Below are positions 34,526-44,288 of a DNA stretch of 64,000 nt, in pieces (the first letter of the stretch is position 1; each line of letters begins with the position of its first letter). The notes beneath the pieces were generated by a model. That model was not told where the DNA came from. It did not search any database and saw only the letters and a program-made list of their open reading frames with translations. The stretch spans positions 64,221 to 128,220 of the forward strand of contig ML976750.1 of assembly GCA_010015655.1 (NCBI GenBank), in the 5' to 3' direction. The position numbers and the translations under genes were made by a program. The stretch comes from Bimuria novae-zelandiae CBS 107.79. Lineage: Eukaryota; Ascomycota; Dothideomycetes; Pleosporales; Didymosphaeriaceae.

Positions 34526-35011
34526 GGTTGTGAGTTTGAGCTGTTTGTTGTTGCCATTTCGCTGCCTCGCGACAAATCTCTACGCGGGCGCGGCATCGGC
34601 GAAACTATCACCCATTCACTAGCGCAGACCCACTTGACTCAAGCTGTAGCCCCTCTGTTATTCGATTTCTGGGCGCAACACGAGCGCAACCGTTGCAGCC
34701 CGAAGGAAACCGCTCCGTGACTCTTCATATACGCAGATAAGCGCCCTTCTCTGCCCTCGGAGCACTGACTCACTCCTGACTCTTTCAATCGCAGGTAAGC
34801 CTATAACTTCCCTCCGAATTCGCGGCGGTTGTGTTCCCCGCTACCCCACCACGAGCCCAAACGCGACTTTATTCCTAAATCGTACCTTCCACATCAAGTC
34901 ACCCAAAATTGACGCAATTGCACGGAAAGAGCGACTCAAGAATTTCCGTCACGGGAACTGACATTGGATCTACACAGATTTGTCACCGCGAATAGTAACC
35001 CCTCATTCAGC
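34526..35011. promoter_or_regulatory. Divergent promoter of cct1 and prolyl-tRNA synthetase, with a 5'-UTR intron
   Basis: The two start codons are 486 bp apart and point away from each other. On the synthetase side a probable 5'-UTR intron occupies 34795-34977 (GTAAGC donor, CTGAC branch point, CTACACAG acceptor), leaving a shared upstream region of under 300 bp. Coordinate expression of the two housekeeping genes is an inference. Confidence 0.6.
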
Positions 35012-36852
35012 ATGGCCGAAGCAACCGCAGCGGACGGGCAGATGAAGGATCTCTCCATCTCTGGGGTCAAGAAGAGTAAAAAGGATGGTGCTCCGAAGAC
35101 TGCGGCTAAGAAGCCCCAGCAACAGAAGAAGAAGGTCCGTTAAACACGGTGGTGTTTTGCGGTTGCGTTGTTCACACTTGGACAGATTGAGGGTGCTGCT
35201 CTGATCGGAATCGACGTCGCAAAGGAAGACGACCTTGCAGAATGGTACCAGCAAGTCATTACTAAGGGACAGATGATTTCATATTACGATGTAGGTAGCC
35301 GTGGACTGAACCATTTGCAAAGCCGCTCATGATTGTTAGGTCGCTGGTTGCTACATTTTGGAGCCCGCCAGTTACGCCATCTGGGAGAACATCAAGGCGT
35401 GGTTCGACGCTAAAATCAAGGTCAGAATACGCTTCTTCATCATCACACAAGGGCATCGCTCACGTACCTCAGACCCTCAAGGTCCGCAATGCCTACTTCC
35501 CCATCTTTATTAGCTCCGACAACCTCGAGCGTGAAAAGGAGCATCTGGAAGGTTTCGCCGCTGAGGTGGCATGGGTAACTAAGGGCGGAAAGTCCGACCT
35601 GGAGAAGCCCGTTGCCGTTCGTCCTACCTCCGAAACCGCCATGTATCCTCATTTTGCCCGAAAGATCCAGTCCCACCGAGATCTTCCCCTCAAGCTGAAC
35701 CAGTGGAACAACGTCGTTCGATGGGAATTCAAGCACCCAATGCCCTTCATCCGATCGCGCGAGTTCCTTTGGCAGGAAGGCCACACCGCGCATTTGACTC
35801 AAGAGCAGGCTACGGAAGAGGTTCTCCAGATCCTTGACTGGTATGCCGATGTATACCAGGAGCTTCTCGCTGTTCCAGTGGTCAAGGGAACCAAGACCGT
35901 GAACGAGAAATTCCCCGGCGCCGACTTCACCACCACTATCGAAGGTTTCATTCCCGCTACCGGCAGAGGCATTCAGGCAGCGACATCCCACGCCCTCGGC
36001 CAACACTTCTCGAAGATGTTTAATATCACAGTGGAAGACCCCAACGCCAAGGAGGCAGGCAAATCGGAACACATTCACGTATGGCAGAACTCTTGGGGTC
36101 TCACGACTCGCTCCATCGGTGTCATGATCCTCACTCACGGTGACAACCGTGGGTTGGTGATTCCTCCGCGTGTGGCTGAGATCCAGGTCGTCATCATCCC
36201 CGCTGGTGTGACTGCTAAGACCACTCCTGAAGCAAAGGAGGATCTCTACAAGAAGGTCGATGCGATCAAGAGCGATCTAGAGTCCGTAGGTGTTCGCGTT
36301 GAGACAGATCTAAGGGAAGGCTACTCTCCGGGCTTCAAGTTCAACGATTGGGAGATGAAGGGTATCCCCCTACGTATTGAATTCGGTCCCAAGGATGCCG
36401 AGAAGGGCCAGGTCACAACCTCTCGCCGCGACATCGAGGACAAGGCAACGGCACGTGGAGAGATCAAGATCGACGACCTCAAGGAGGCTGTTCCAAAGCT
36501 CCTTGAGCAAATCCAGGAAGACATGCTTGCCAAGGCGACCAAGGCTTACGATGACCACCGCGTCCAGCTCACCAACTGGGATGAATTCGTTCCCACTCTC
36601 AACGGGAAAAACGTCATCCTTGTTCCCCACTGCGAGGGCGAGAAGTGCGAAGACGAGGTGAAGGCAAAGAGTGCCCGGACCGCCCTAGGTGATGGTGTCG
36701 CAGAGGACAAGCAGGCTCCAGCTATGGGTGCGAAGAGCTTGTGCATTCCTTTCGAACAGCCGGAGGGCATCAAGGAAGGTGAGACCAAGTGCATCAACCC
36801 TGATTGCACGAACTTGGCGAAGAAGTGGGTGCTTTTCGGACGCAGCTATTAG
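35012..36852 (+). CDS. Cytoplasmic prolyl-tRNA synthetase
   Basis: Four exons: 35012-35134, 35186-35290, 35340-35420 and 35473-36852; 562 residues. The last intron (35421-35472) joins DAKIK to [12 protein letters not shown], restoring a conserved segment. Class II marks: RPTSETAMY, motif 2 region [19 protein letters not shown] with EGHTAH, and [17 protein letters not shown]. The C-terminal zinc-binding-like part has CEGEKCEDE and CINPDC and ends in Tyr, as in eukaryote/archaeon-type enzymes. It charges tRNA-Pro with proline. The N terminus is a short Lys-rich extension ([18 protein letters not shown]) in place of an N-terminal YbaK-like editing-type domain such as that of the budding yeast enzyme. 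Confidence 0.95.
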
Positions 36853-37269
36853 AAGGTGTATTTGGAGACTGAAGATGTCCTGCATTGTATGGTGTAGGAG
36901 TTTGTGAATTATTTAACGGCGTCCATGACCGGGATGAATGACGACGGGTGGGCAGCAAGGATCTGTTTGATAGGAATACAAAACATCACAAACCCGCACA
37001 GTTATCGCAGCGCATAAAGTCTTTGTGAGGGTTTTCATCATTACTTCCAGAGCTTTGGTCAGCGTTCATAACATACACTCTGAAATCCGGATCGGCCACC
37101 TACGACTGCAGTCGCTAGAGACAGGCAGCTCTTTCTGACCTTGCACAATCCCACATAGTCGGAGCTCGCTCCAATAGAACTACATTGGTCCGTCGTTCCC
37201 TTCTTCTTTTCATATCACCTTCCATGCCCACAACCCCGTCCTCCCCACTTTCATCCCATCAACCAAGCC
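36853..37269. other. Intergenic (convergent 3' regions)
   Basis: 3' UTRs of the flanking convergent genes; nothing else seen. Confidence 0.5.
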
Positions 37270-38037
37270 CTACTCTCCCTTCTCCCCCTCCACCTCCTTC
37301 TCCACTCCCACCACCTTCCCACTCTCCGCAGTATCCACCTCCCTCGCAACATTCACCAACCCCAACGCCTTCGCCACACCCTCCACCCCACTCAACCGCT
37401 CCACGTCCTCCTTCTTCATCCCAGGATGTGAGTCGTGAAACACGCGCATCCAGTTCGCGCGGAAAGCCTCGTACTCGGGCTTCATGTAGCACTCGTAGCA
37501 CGGGTAGCTGCCCTGCGGGAGGTAGCGGGCGAAGCGCTGGGCGCAGATATTGGGGAGCATTTCCGGAGAGGCCTTGGTGTCGGAAGGGTTGTTGGCACTC
37601 GGGGCTGGAGTGCTTGAGGTGGTGGTCTGGGAGTAGGGTGGTGGCGGCGGGAGAGAGGTGGTGTAGGGGCGCAGGTTGGAGGGCGCGAAGACGAGGGAGG
37701 AGGGGCGGGAGGAGGTCGTCGTTAGGCTGGAGAGGGAGGTCGTGCGGGTGCCGTGGGCGGCTTGGGAGGGGAGCGTGTTTTTGTCCGCCTTTGGGGGAGT
37801 GGCCGCGCTGGCGGTTGGGAGAGACGCGAAAGAGGTGACGGATGGACGGCGATCCATGATTTGGTGGTCTGGTGTGCCGCCTGGGTGAAGAGATGGCGGG
37901 GCTTCAGGACCGGCGCCTGAGAACTCGCCCGAAGATGGGGTCGCGGGAGTGGCGGTCGCGAGGGCGTGAGCGCAGGGCGTGGTGCAGACCTCCTTCACGT
38001 GGGAGCAGCGGAAGACCTGGAACAGCGTGTGGCACAT
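37270..38037 (-). CDS. Hypothetical Cys/His-motif protein
   Basis: From the ATG at 38037 the frame encodes 255 residues: an N-terminal MCHTLFQVFRCSHVKEVCTT with a C-H...C-H...C pattern, a Ser/Thr/Pro-rich middle, and a C-terminal NICAQRFARYLPQGSYPCYE with CYMKPEYEAFRANWMRVFHD. A PEILPNMC segment just upstream of this ATG is echoed by PEMLPNIC at the C-terminal block. The frame is open upstream to about 38520 with an ATG at 38397, so a longer protein with a hydrophobic N-terminal part is possible. I chose the MCH start because fungal proteins of this short Cys-His type commonly begin that way. Function unknown. Confidence 0.5.
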   Translation of the reverse strand: MCHTLFQVFRCSHVKEVCTTPCAHALATATPATPSSGEFSGAGPEAPPSLHPGGTPDHQIMDRRPSVTSFASLPTASAATPPKADKNTLPSQAAHGTRTTSLSSLTTTSSRPSSLVFAPSNLRPYTTSLPPPPPYSQTTTSSTPAPSANNPSDTKASPEMLPNICAQRFARYLPQGSYPCYECYMKPEYEAFRANWMRVFHDSHPGMKKEDVERLSGVEGVAKALGLVNVAREVDTAESGKVVGVEKEVEGEKGE

Positions 38038-38689
38038 GTTGGGCAGTATTTCTGGTGCCGGCGATATATGTTGTGGTGTTAAGGAGGTGTAGACGAGTCG
38101 AGTGAGTGCGGTATATATGGCTGCTGTGAGAAGTGGCCAAGGGATAGAGAAAAGAGGTGAGGTGAAAGACGTGCCGTAGCGCGGACAGCAAATTAATGCT
38201 TTGGTTGAAATTGGTTCCGTTTGCACGTAGGCCATAGTATGACTCCACTGCAAACGCACGGGGTATGCGACTGTCTGTGACACGTACTTAGATACCTTCT
38301 GAACCCGAGACAGGACATGCATGCGTGTAGCATCATCTGTGGTTTTAGAGATGTCAGTAGATTGAGAGGCCAGACGAGTAATAGACTTCACAGCCATACT
38401 AGCTTGAAACTGAGAGAAAGATTTTATGACAGGTATCCAATGAGCCGTAAAATAAAGAACAGAAAGGGGAAAAAGAATGCACAAGAGCAAAGAACAAAGG
38501 CCCCACCTGCATGACAGCACTGCAAGAGTATATCTGTGATGCTGGTGTAATCGTTGTCATAATTAATCTAGTCATGTCGGCATACCAGAGCAGCTAAGTC
38601 GTTTGCAGCTGGGGGTGCTGGAGCCATGGCAGCCAAAGTTCATGTCCAGCTTTGTACTCTATTTCTCCAGCTCCCATTAGACTTTCCGC
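38038..38689. other. Upstream region of the Cys/His-motif gene
   Basis: The minus frame remains open through most of it and may encode an extended N terminus or an intron-containing 5' part; otherwise nothing seen. Confidence 0.35.
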
Positions 38690-40300
38690 TCAGCTGGTGT
38701 CCATCTTAGTCTTATCGTCATCCTCCTCGTTCTCCACCGTCTTCTTCACGCCCTCGACGAAAGCCTTAACCGCTTCTCCGCCACCAAGCGGCATCCCTCC
38801 ACCCCTCGCAAAACCACCATTTTGAACATCGATCTTCAATGCTTGACTGACGTTGGGAAGCCCTCCGTCTCGTAAAGCGACTGTCAAGCTGCCCAGACTT
38901 TGTCGCATTTGCGGACTCGTCACTACCCTTTTCAAAACCTCACGCTTGTCTTCTTGGCTAAGGGACAGGAGAACCGCTTGCGCGGTGTCAGACTCAGGAT
39001 CAATGTCGGCGACGTCATCGACCTCAGCTTCGATGAGGAAAAGAGTGGTGGGAAGTTGGGCGCAGAGAGCATCGATAAACTCGTCAGGGGCTTTTTCGAT
39101 GACCGGGACAGTGTTCGGAGGTGAGAGGAGATCGAGTAGAGTGGTGAAGGGGTCGTCGGAGCCAGATGAGCCAGAGCTAGAGCCACCACCGGATTTGAGC
39201 GACTGCAGGAAGTTTTGGACGATGGCGGATGCGTCGGTAGATCCCGTGGCCGCCCTATCAATGTGTTAGCATGGCTTAGAACAGCGTACAAACATGCAAG
39301 ACAAATCAAAAAGCAAGAGAGAGAGTTGGCCGGGCGTCGTGGCGGGCGAGCGTAGTACAAGACATGATATGGTAATTCTCTATTGTACAGTTGAGCAGAA
39401 CCCATCCAGTATTTGTCCGTGGACAGTGTTTGTGTGCGCCAGTAACGCCGTACAACGATGGAGATGTGCTTTGACCGCAATCATCCTTTCAGGTGCCGCC
39501 CGCGTGAATGTGATGCCCGATGAGTCGACCGCGCCACGACGTTACCAATGCCGGTTGTATGAATGTTGATTACTCACGCTCTACCTCCATCAGCACCGCC
39601 TTCTCGCGCCTCTTCGCCCTCCTCTCGGATGTCGCCTCCTGTGGCTCCTGCACCCGCACCGCCGGTGCTACTGTGTCGGTTACGGCTGGCAGGCTTGTCG
39701 TCGGCATCCTCCATCGTCTCGTCCTCGTCGGGGTTTTGGCTTGCGGCTACAGCAAGCTCAGTCTGCACGTCGACCTCCTCGCCATTCAAAAGCCTGTCGA
39801 CGATCTGTCCGATGGCGAGATCGCGGGGGCTGAACCAGCTAGCATCGCCGCGGGGGTGCTGTGACTTGGCCTGTAGCCAGAAGAGGTAGCGCTGTGAGCT
39901 CGAACTAAATTTGAGGACGAAGATGCGGCCGTCGGTGGGTGAGCGGACGTTCTCCGACTCGGCGGCGGCCTCGGTACCAGTGTACGGTATGAAGGATCCA
40001 TCGCCGGGAATCATGATCAGGTCGAGTTCACTATTGTCGAGGGCGCTCTCGCGTGCACGCCAGCAGAAGTGTACGAACTCTATTCCAATCAGCAAGTTTG
40101 GTTGCCATATACATGATTTCTACAAACCATCTTCGCCTTGGTACAGGTAGACGTAACCCGGTGTCGGCTTCGGCTTGACCTTGTGGTTTGGTGCGCTGCC
40201 CTAGTTTACATCAGTACAACGAATCGTAGTGAGACTCGAGGATACTTACAGAGAGTTCGCACTGGCCCGCCTTGAACGTGATCAACGGCTGGATTGACAT
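38690..40300 (-). CDS. rpn13: Proteasome ubiquitin receptor Rpn13 (ADRM1 family)
   Basis: Four exons: 40250-40300, 40128-40200, 39578-40079 and 38690-39254; 396 residues, with all phases consistent. The third intron is long (323 nt), and the second has a non-standard GTTTGT donor. The N-terminal PRU domain (residues 1 to about 120) opens MSIQPLITFKAGQCELS and continues KPKPTPGYVYLYQ, FVHFCWRARES, GRIFVLKFSSSSQRYLFWLQ. The C-terminal half holds the DEUBAD helical region (AIVQNFLQSLKSG, then EVLKRVVTSPQMRQSLGSL) that in homologs binds the Uch37/UCHL5 deubiquitinase. It sits on Rpn2 at the 19S cap and receives ubiquitinated substrates. The linker is Gly/Glu/Asp-rich. Confidence 0.93.
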
Positions 40301-40525
40301 GTCGTAAAGTGGTGAGGGGTGTCGTGTCTGTCTTGCGCAACGGCGAGGCGAGAGCAGTGATGCTGCGGGTCCTATGTAGCTGCCACGCTAGCGCCCCGGC
40401 CTTCCGAAGAAGACCCGGTGATCCTGCCAAGCCGCTTAGTCAAAGCGCACACAGTTCGGCTATCATTTCGAAAGTGTGCGCATCAACACCACTCAGGGCT
40501 TCAACGACACGACACACAACTCGAA
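40301..40525. promoter_or_regulatory. Compact divergent promoter between rpn13 and rpl6
   Basis: Only 225 bp separate the two ATGs, so the promoters must overlap. No TATA box is evident, as is common for fungal ribosomal-protein genes. Whether regulation is shared is not visible from sequence. Confidence 0.6.
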
Positions 40526-41355
40526 ATGGCGGACCAATCCTCCACGAAGAAGTTTGCCAAGGGTGAGCGGACGATACCGCACCACTCCCAGAAGGCCAGC
40601 AAGTACTACCCTGCCGTGGACGTGGCCGCACCCAAGAAGGTACGTTCTCGACGACACAGCAAGACCAGGACAAGCAAGAGGAGGGAGATACCGGGAAGAG
40701 TGTACGCAGTCATATTGCTGCATTGCAGTGCTTGCGCAACCGGATATGGGGGCTCGAACCCACACAAATGGTCAATATTGAAATCTAATGAGCAGCAACA
40801 CTAACTATGACTCCAGGCTCGCAAGTCCATCCGCCCGGCCAAGGTCCGTCCTTCGCTCACCCCCGGTACCGTCGTCATCCTTCTCGCTGGTCGCTTCCGT
40901 GGCAAGCGCGTCATCGTCCTCAAGCACCTCGAGCAGGGTGTCCTCCTCGTCACCGGTCCTTTCAAAGTCAACGGCGTTCCCCTCCGAAGGGTAAACGCCC
41001 GGTACGTCATTGCGACCTCGACCAAGGTGGATATCGCAGGTGTCGATGACTCCGTTGTGAAGAAGGCCAGCGAGGCTGGTTATTTCACCAAGGACAAGGC
41101 TTCCAAGAAGACGGGCGAGGACGCTTTCTTCAAGCAGGGCGAGGCCCCGGAGGTGGGTTCAATGCTAACATGGAAAATGGAAACTAGGCTGACAATGCGC
41201 AGAAGAAGGAGACCTCCAAGGACCGTGTTGCAGACCAGAAGGCTGTTGACAAGGCCCTGCTTGCGACCATCAAGAAGGAGGCCCACCTTGTCGACTACCT
41301 CAGCTCCACCTTCAGCCTCCGCAAGTCCGACAGGCCACACGCGATGGTCTTTTAG
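40526..41355 (+). CDS. rpl6: 60S ribosomal protein L6 (eL6)
   Basis: Three exons: 40526-40639, 40817-41152 and 41203-41355; 200 residues, the family's usual length. The N terminus is basic ([30 protein letters not shown]). The L6e/KOW core follows: [58 protein letters not shown]. The C terminus, [20 protein letters not shown] with VF, is characteristic. It is a structural protein of the large cytosolic ribosomal subunit. The first intron is 177 nt, with a CTAAC branch point near its end; I looked for a hosted snoRNA and saw no clear box motifs. Confidence 0.96.
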
Positions 41356-41751
41356 ATGTGAGGGGGGAAAAGACGGGGATCTGGCGTTTAGTGCATGGGA
41401 TGAAGGATGACCTCTAGCGGCATGCTGCGGCCGTAACAGCAAGCACATCTTTTTCATGAAGGGTCCGGTTTGCATTTTCCCTATACGACCTTGTAACAGG
41501 CAAGCGAATTCGAGACGGTCCGAAAGTGAGCACATGAAAGAATGGAACGTGATGCCTCATGGAGTTTCGCAAAAATAGACTATCCAAGCCTCCAGCAATT
41601 TCAAGACTAATACCAGAAGTCGATGCGCCGCCAGCACCGCGAACGTTGTCCATCAGGGTATCAATGGATTGTCCGTACCCAACGCCAGACTCCAGAACAA
41701 CGAATCCCATACATCAGATGACGTCAACCCCGCTATCGCTCCCGCTTCCGC
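41356..41751. other. Intergenic (convergent 3' ends)
   Basis: 3' flanks of rpl6 and of the hydroxylase-family gene; nothing else seen. Confidence 0.5.
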
Positions 41752-42833
41752 TCAACCCCTACCCTTTGCCTTCTTCGCCTTACTCTTCAATCTCGACGCC
41801 ATTCCATTTGTTCTCTCCTGCACATCATGCTTCTCCATCTCATCGCCCAAATCATCCACGACAGTGTTGCCCGTCAATGTCGTGCCGTGGCACCAGTCAA
41901 GCGCACCTATTGAACCATAATTGCCATCTTGACTCGCCATATGCGCATCCACTCTCCTGGCCATGCCCCTCAACATGATTGTCGAAGGCAAGACACTATA
42001 TCCCGAGTACGTGAACAGCTCCTCGAGAGAGGTAAGGGCAATGATGAGCAGGTAGGTGGTCAGGTGGAACCGGAATATTATGGCAGGAATGTAGACGGGT
42101 ACAAAGCGGCGCAGCAGGTAAGGCAGAGGGTGGTCGTACGCGGCGACAAAGGAGTACGGGGTCCTAACGGAGTGGTGCCATGTTTGATGGAGACGTGCTA
42201 GGATCCCTCCGGATGGACTGTGCAGGATATCCCTATGGATGTAATACTGCAAGATCTGTTGTCACGTGTAAGTCACAATCACATTGCTTTTCACACATAT
42301 GTAGTTCTCAAGGAGACGGCACGTACATTGCGCGAAACAATCCCGATACCCAGATGCTTCGCCAACTTCCACGGATTCGGCAGATGATTTAGCGACCACC
42401 GCGAGCCCTTTATCACGAGCAGACTGCGCAGGTGCAAGATGTCTGTGACGAGGCACTCGAGGCCTGCCTGTAGCGCTACGGCTAACATCACATTAACACA
42501 ACTCCACAACACCACCCTTCTTATCTTCTTCACCCCGCCGGTTTGTCGGCCTGGGAGTCCGCGGTCTCCCTGCGCCTTTATCTCCACCGCGAGAGACGGG
42601 ACACCCACATCGACGAGAAGAAATAAGGCTGAAGGGACAAGATAGAGTATTGTGCGGAGTAATAGCGGTCCGAAGAATTCTAGCTGGAGGGGCGAGTAGG
42701 TCAGGGCGAGCGTGGTCCAGGTGAGGCTTAGGAAGACGAGGTTGAGCGATGTGGACCAGGAGGAGAGCATGGGGATGGCGAAGAGGGAGGCGAGGGGGAG
42801 GGTGATGGGGGCGAGGAGAGCGGAGAGAGACAT
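41752..42833 (-). CDS. Fatty-acid-hydroxylase / sterol-desaturase superfamily membrane protein
   Basis: Two exons, 42327-42833 and 41752-42255, with a 71-nt intron (GTACGT...ACAG) in phase 0; 336 residues. The N-terminal half has several hydrophobic segments (ALLAPITLPLASLFAIPML, LLLRTILYLVPSALFLLVDV). The di-iron histidine boxes sit at HRDILH (176-181) and HQTWHH (192-197), followed by AYDHPLPYLLRRF. The region that usually carries the last box reads RRVDAHMASQDGNYGSIGAL, then DWCHGT: the NYG...DW.xGT frame is kept but the usual His pair is reduced to one His. It is probably an ER enzyme acting on a lipid or sterol; the substrate cannot be told. The basic tail (KSKAKKAKGRG) resembles a lysine-rich ER retention signal. 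Confidence 0.85.
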
Positions 42834-44288
42834 TTTAATTGTTAGAGAGGAATGCTAGAGTAGAATGCTGGAATGGGCGTAGGGATGTGGGGAAGAGGTG
42901 GTTCATGATGATGGTGGGTTTGGTGTTGAGGTATGACGTAGCGCGGGTGGACTTGCTAGTGTGAGATAGCAGGGAGTGTGAGCGCGAGCGTGGGTGTGGT
43001 GCCTCAGGCTACTGCATAATTATAAATACGGCGTAGTTTTTGATGTAGTTGTAAGCTATATGACTGTTGGAGAGTCTTCCAACTCTCATCGACACTGAAC
43101 AGGATTTTGATATAGACCTTGTCGTTTCTAGTTGTGAATCGGCCTGGTTGGGCATGAGTCGCCAAATGTCCATGCCATGTCAATTATTGTGCGTAAACTG
43201 TCGTGGCCGTGCTGCGCCGTGTGCAAAGCCACGCAAATTCTCAGGTCGCTTATTCTCAGCTGTAAAGAGTTTCAGGGGTTGTGGACGCGTTCAGTCGCGT
43301 TGACTCGCCATCTGACGGCGAATAGAGACTAACGCGCGTTTTGTCAATAGATATCTTTCGTGCAGCACCCAGGGAAAATTACCAAATAATCAACCGCTGA
43401 CATAGCTATGACCGCGCCGCTCATCCCAATAAAGCGCGATCCTCATTGCGGCTCATACAGTAGGCGTGAGAGAGGCACGAGCTTACTCTCAGACTACATT
43501 TGCAAGGAAGCCTTCACTGATTAGTTCCCGACCTCGCATGATTCCTCGGGCACAGTTGGCACAACAGACTCTGGTACGACCTGCTTGTCGGGAAACTGCT
43601 GACGCGTATGCAGCTCTATTTACTACAGTGCCGGGTTATGGAATCGGAGGCAAGACCGCGAAGCCCTACGCGGAGAGCTCGGGTGTGCCGTTGTTGGGGC
43701 CGGAAGAAAAAGCAACGCCGCTCTGGCCATGGGCGGGTCGTTGCAGGGTGTGAATGCTAGAACAGAAGCCGAATACCGTTGTGTCGCACAAAAAAAATGT
43801 ATGGCAGTTTGGCAGACCCCACGCTCAAGAGGTTGAAGCGAACAAGGGAACCAAAAAGAAGTCCCAAACTGCCCTCTTGAGCCTGTCTTCGCTTGCGAGT
43901 GCGTTCCCATGTCAACAATTAACGCGACTCGGCGAATCAGCGGCCCGCTGGCCCCAGCAGAGACCCCTTTCGGCCATCACACTTTCGAGGTGGATCGGGT
44001 GCTTGCTTGCAATGGCACGATTTGCACGAGCCAGCAGGTTGCAATCCTTTTCCCTCATCGTCCTGGTCGTCCTCCCCGCTCCCGTTGTGCCTCGAAAGGT
44101 GTGTCGACAACCTACGCGCTGCACGCACGAAGCAGCAGCCTGCAGCGCGCGCCGGGTGTGCATACACGAACATGCACTGATCTTCCCTGCGTCTGCACCA
44201 TCATTCCCGCGGCATTCCTCGCCTAGGCGTTATTATTTCTGCAACTTTGGCGTGTAAACAGTGAAGTGCAGCGAAGCAGCCAGCCAAC
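42834..44288. other. Long divergent intergenic region
   Basis: About 1.45 kb between two divergent genes. Short frames on both strands between 43466 and 44257 have no domain and overlap one another. It probably contains a long 5' leader for the plus-strand gene; no gene supported. Confidence 0.45.

Noticed and set aside
35443..36138. 231-codon minus-strand frame
   Set aside because: Lies entirely inside the prolyl-tRNA synthetase coding exon; antisense shadow.
37185..37838. 217-codon plus-strand frame rich in Pro, Ser and Arg
   Set aside because: Mirror of the minus-strand Cys/His-motif gene; composition follows from that gene's codon bias.
40640..40816. Possible snoRNA or tRNA in the first rpl6 intron
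   Set aside because: A GGCTCGAACCC string resembles a tRNA T-arm, but no cloverleaf and no C/D or H/ACA boxes could be drawn.
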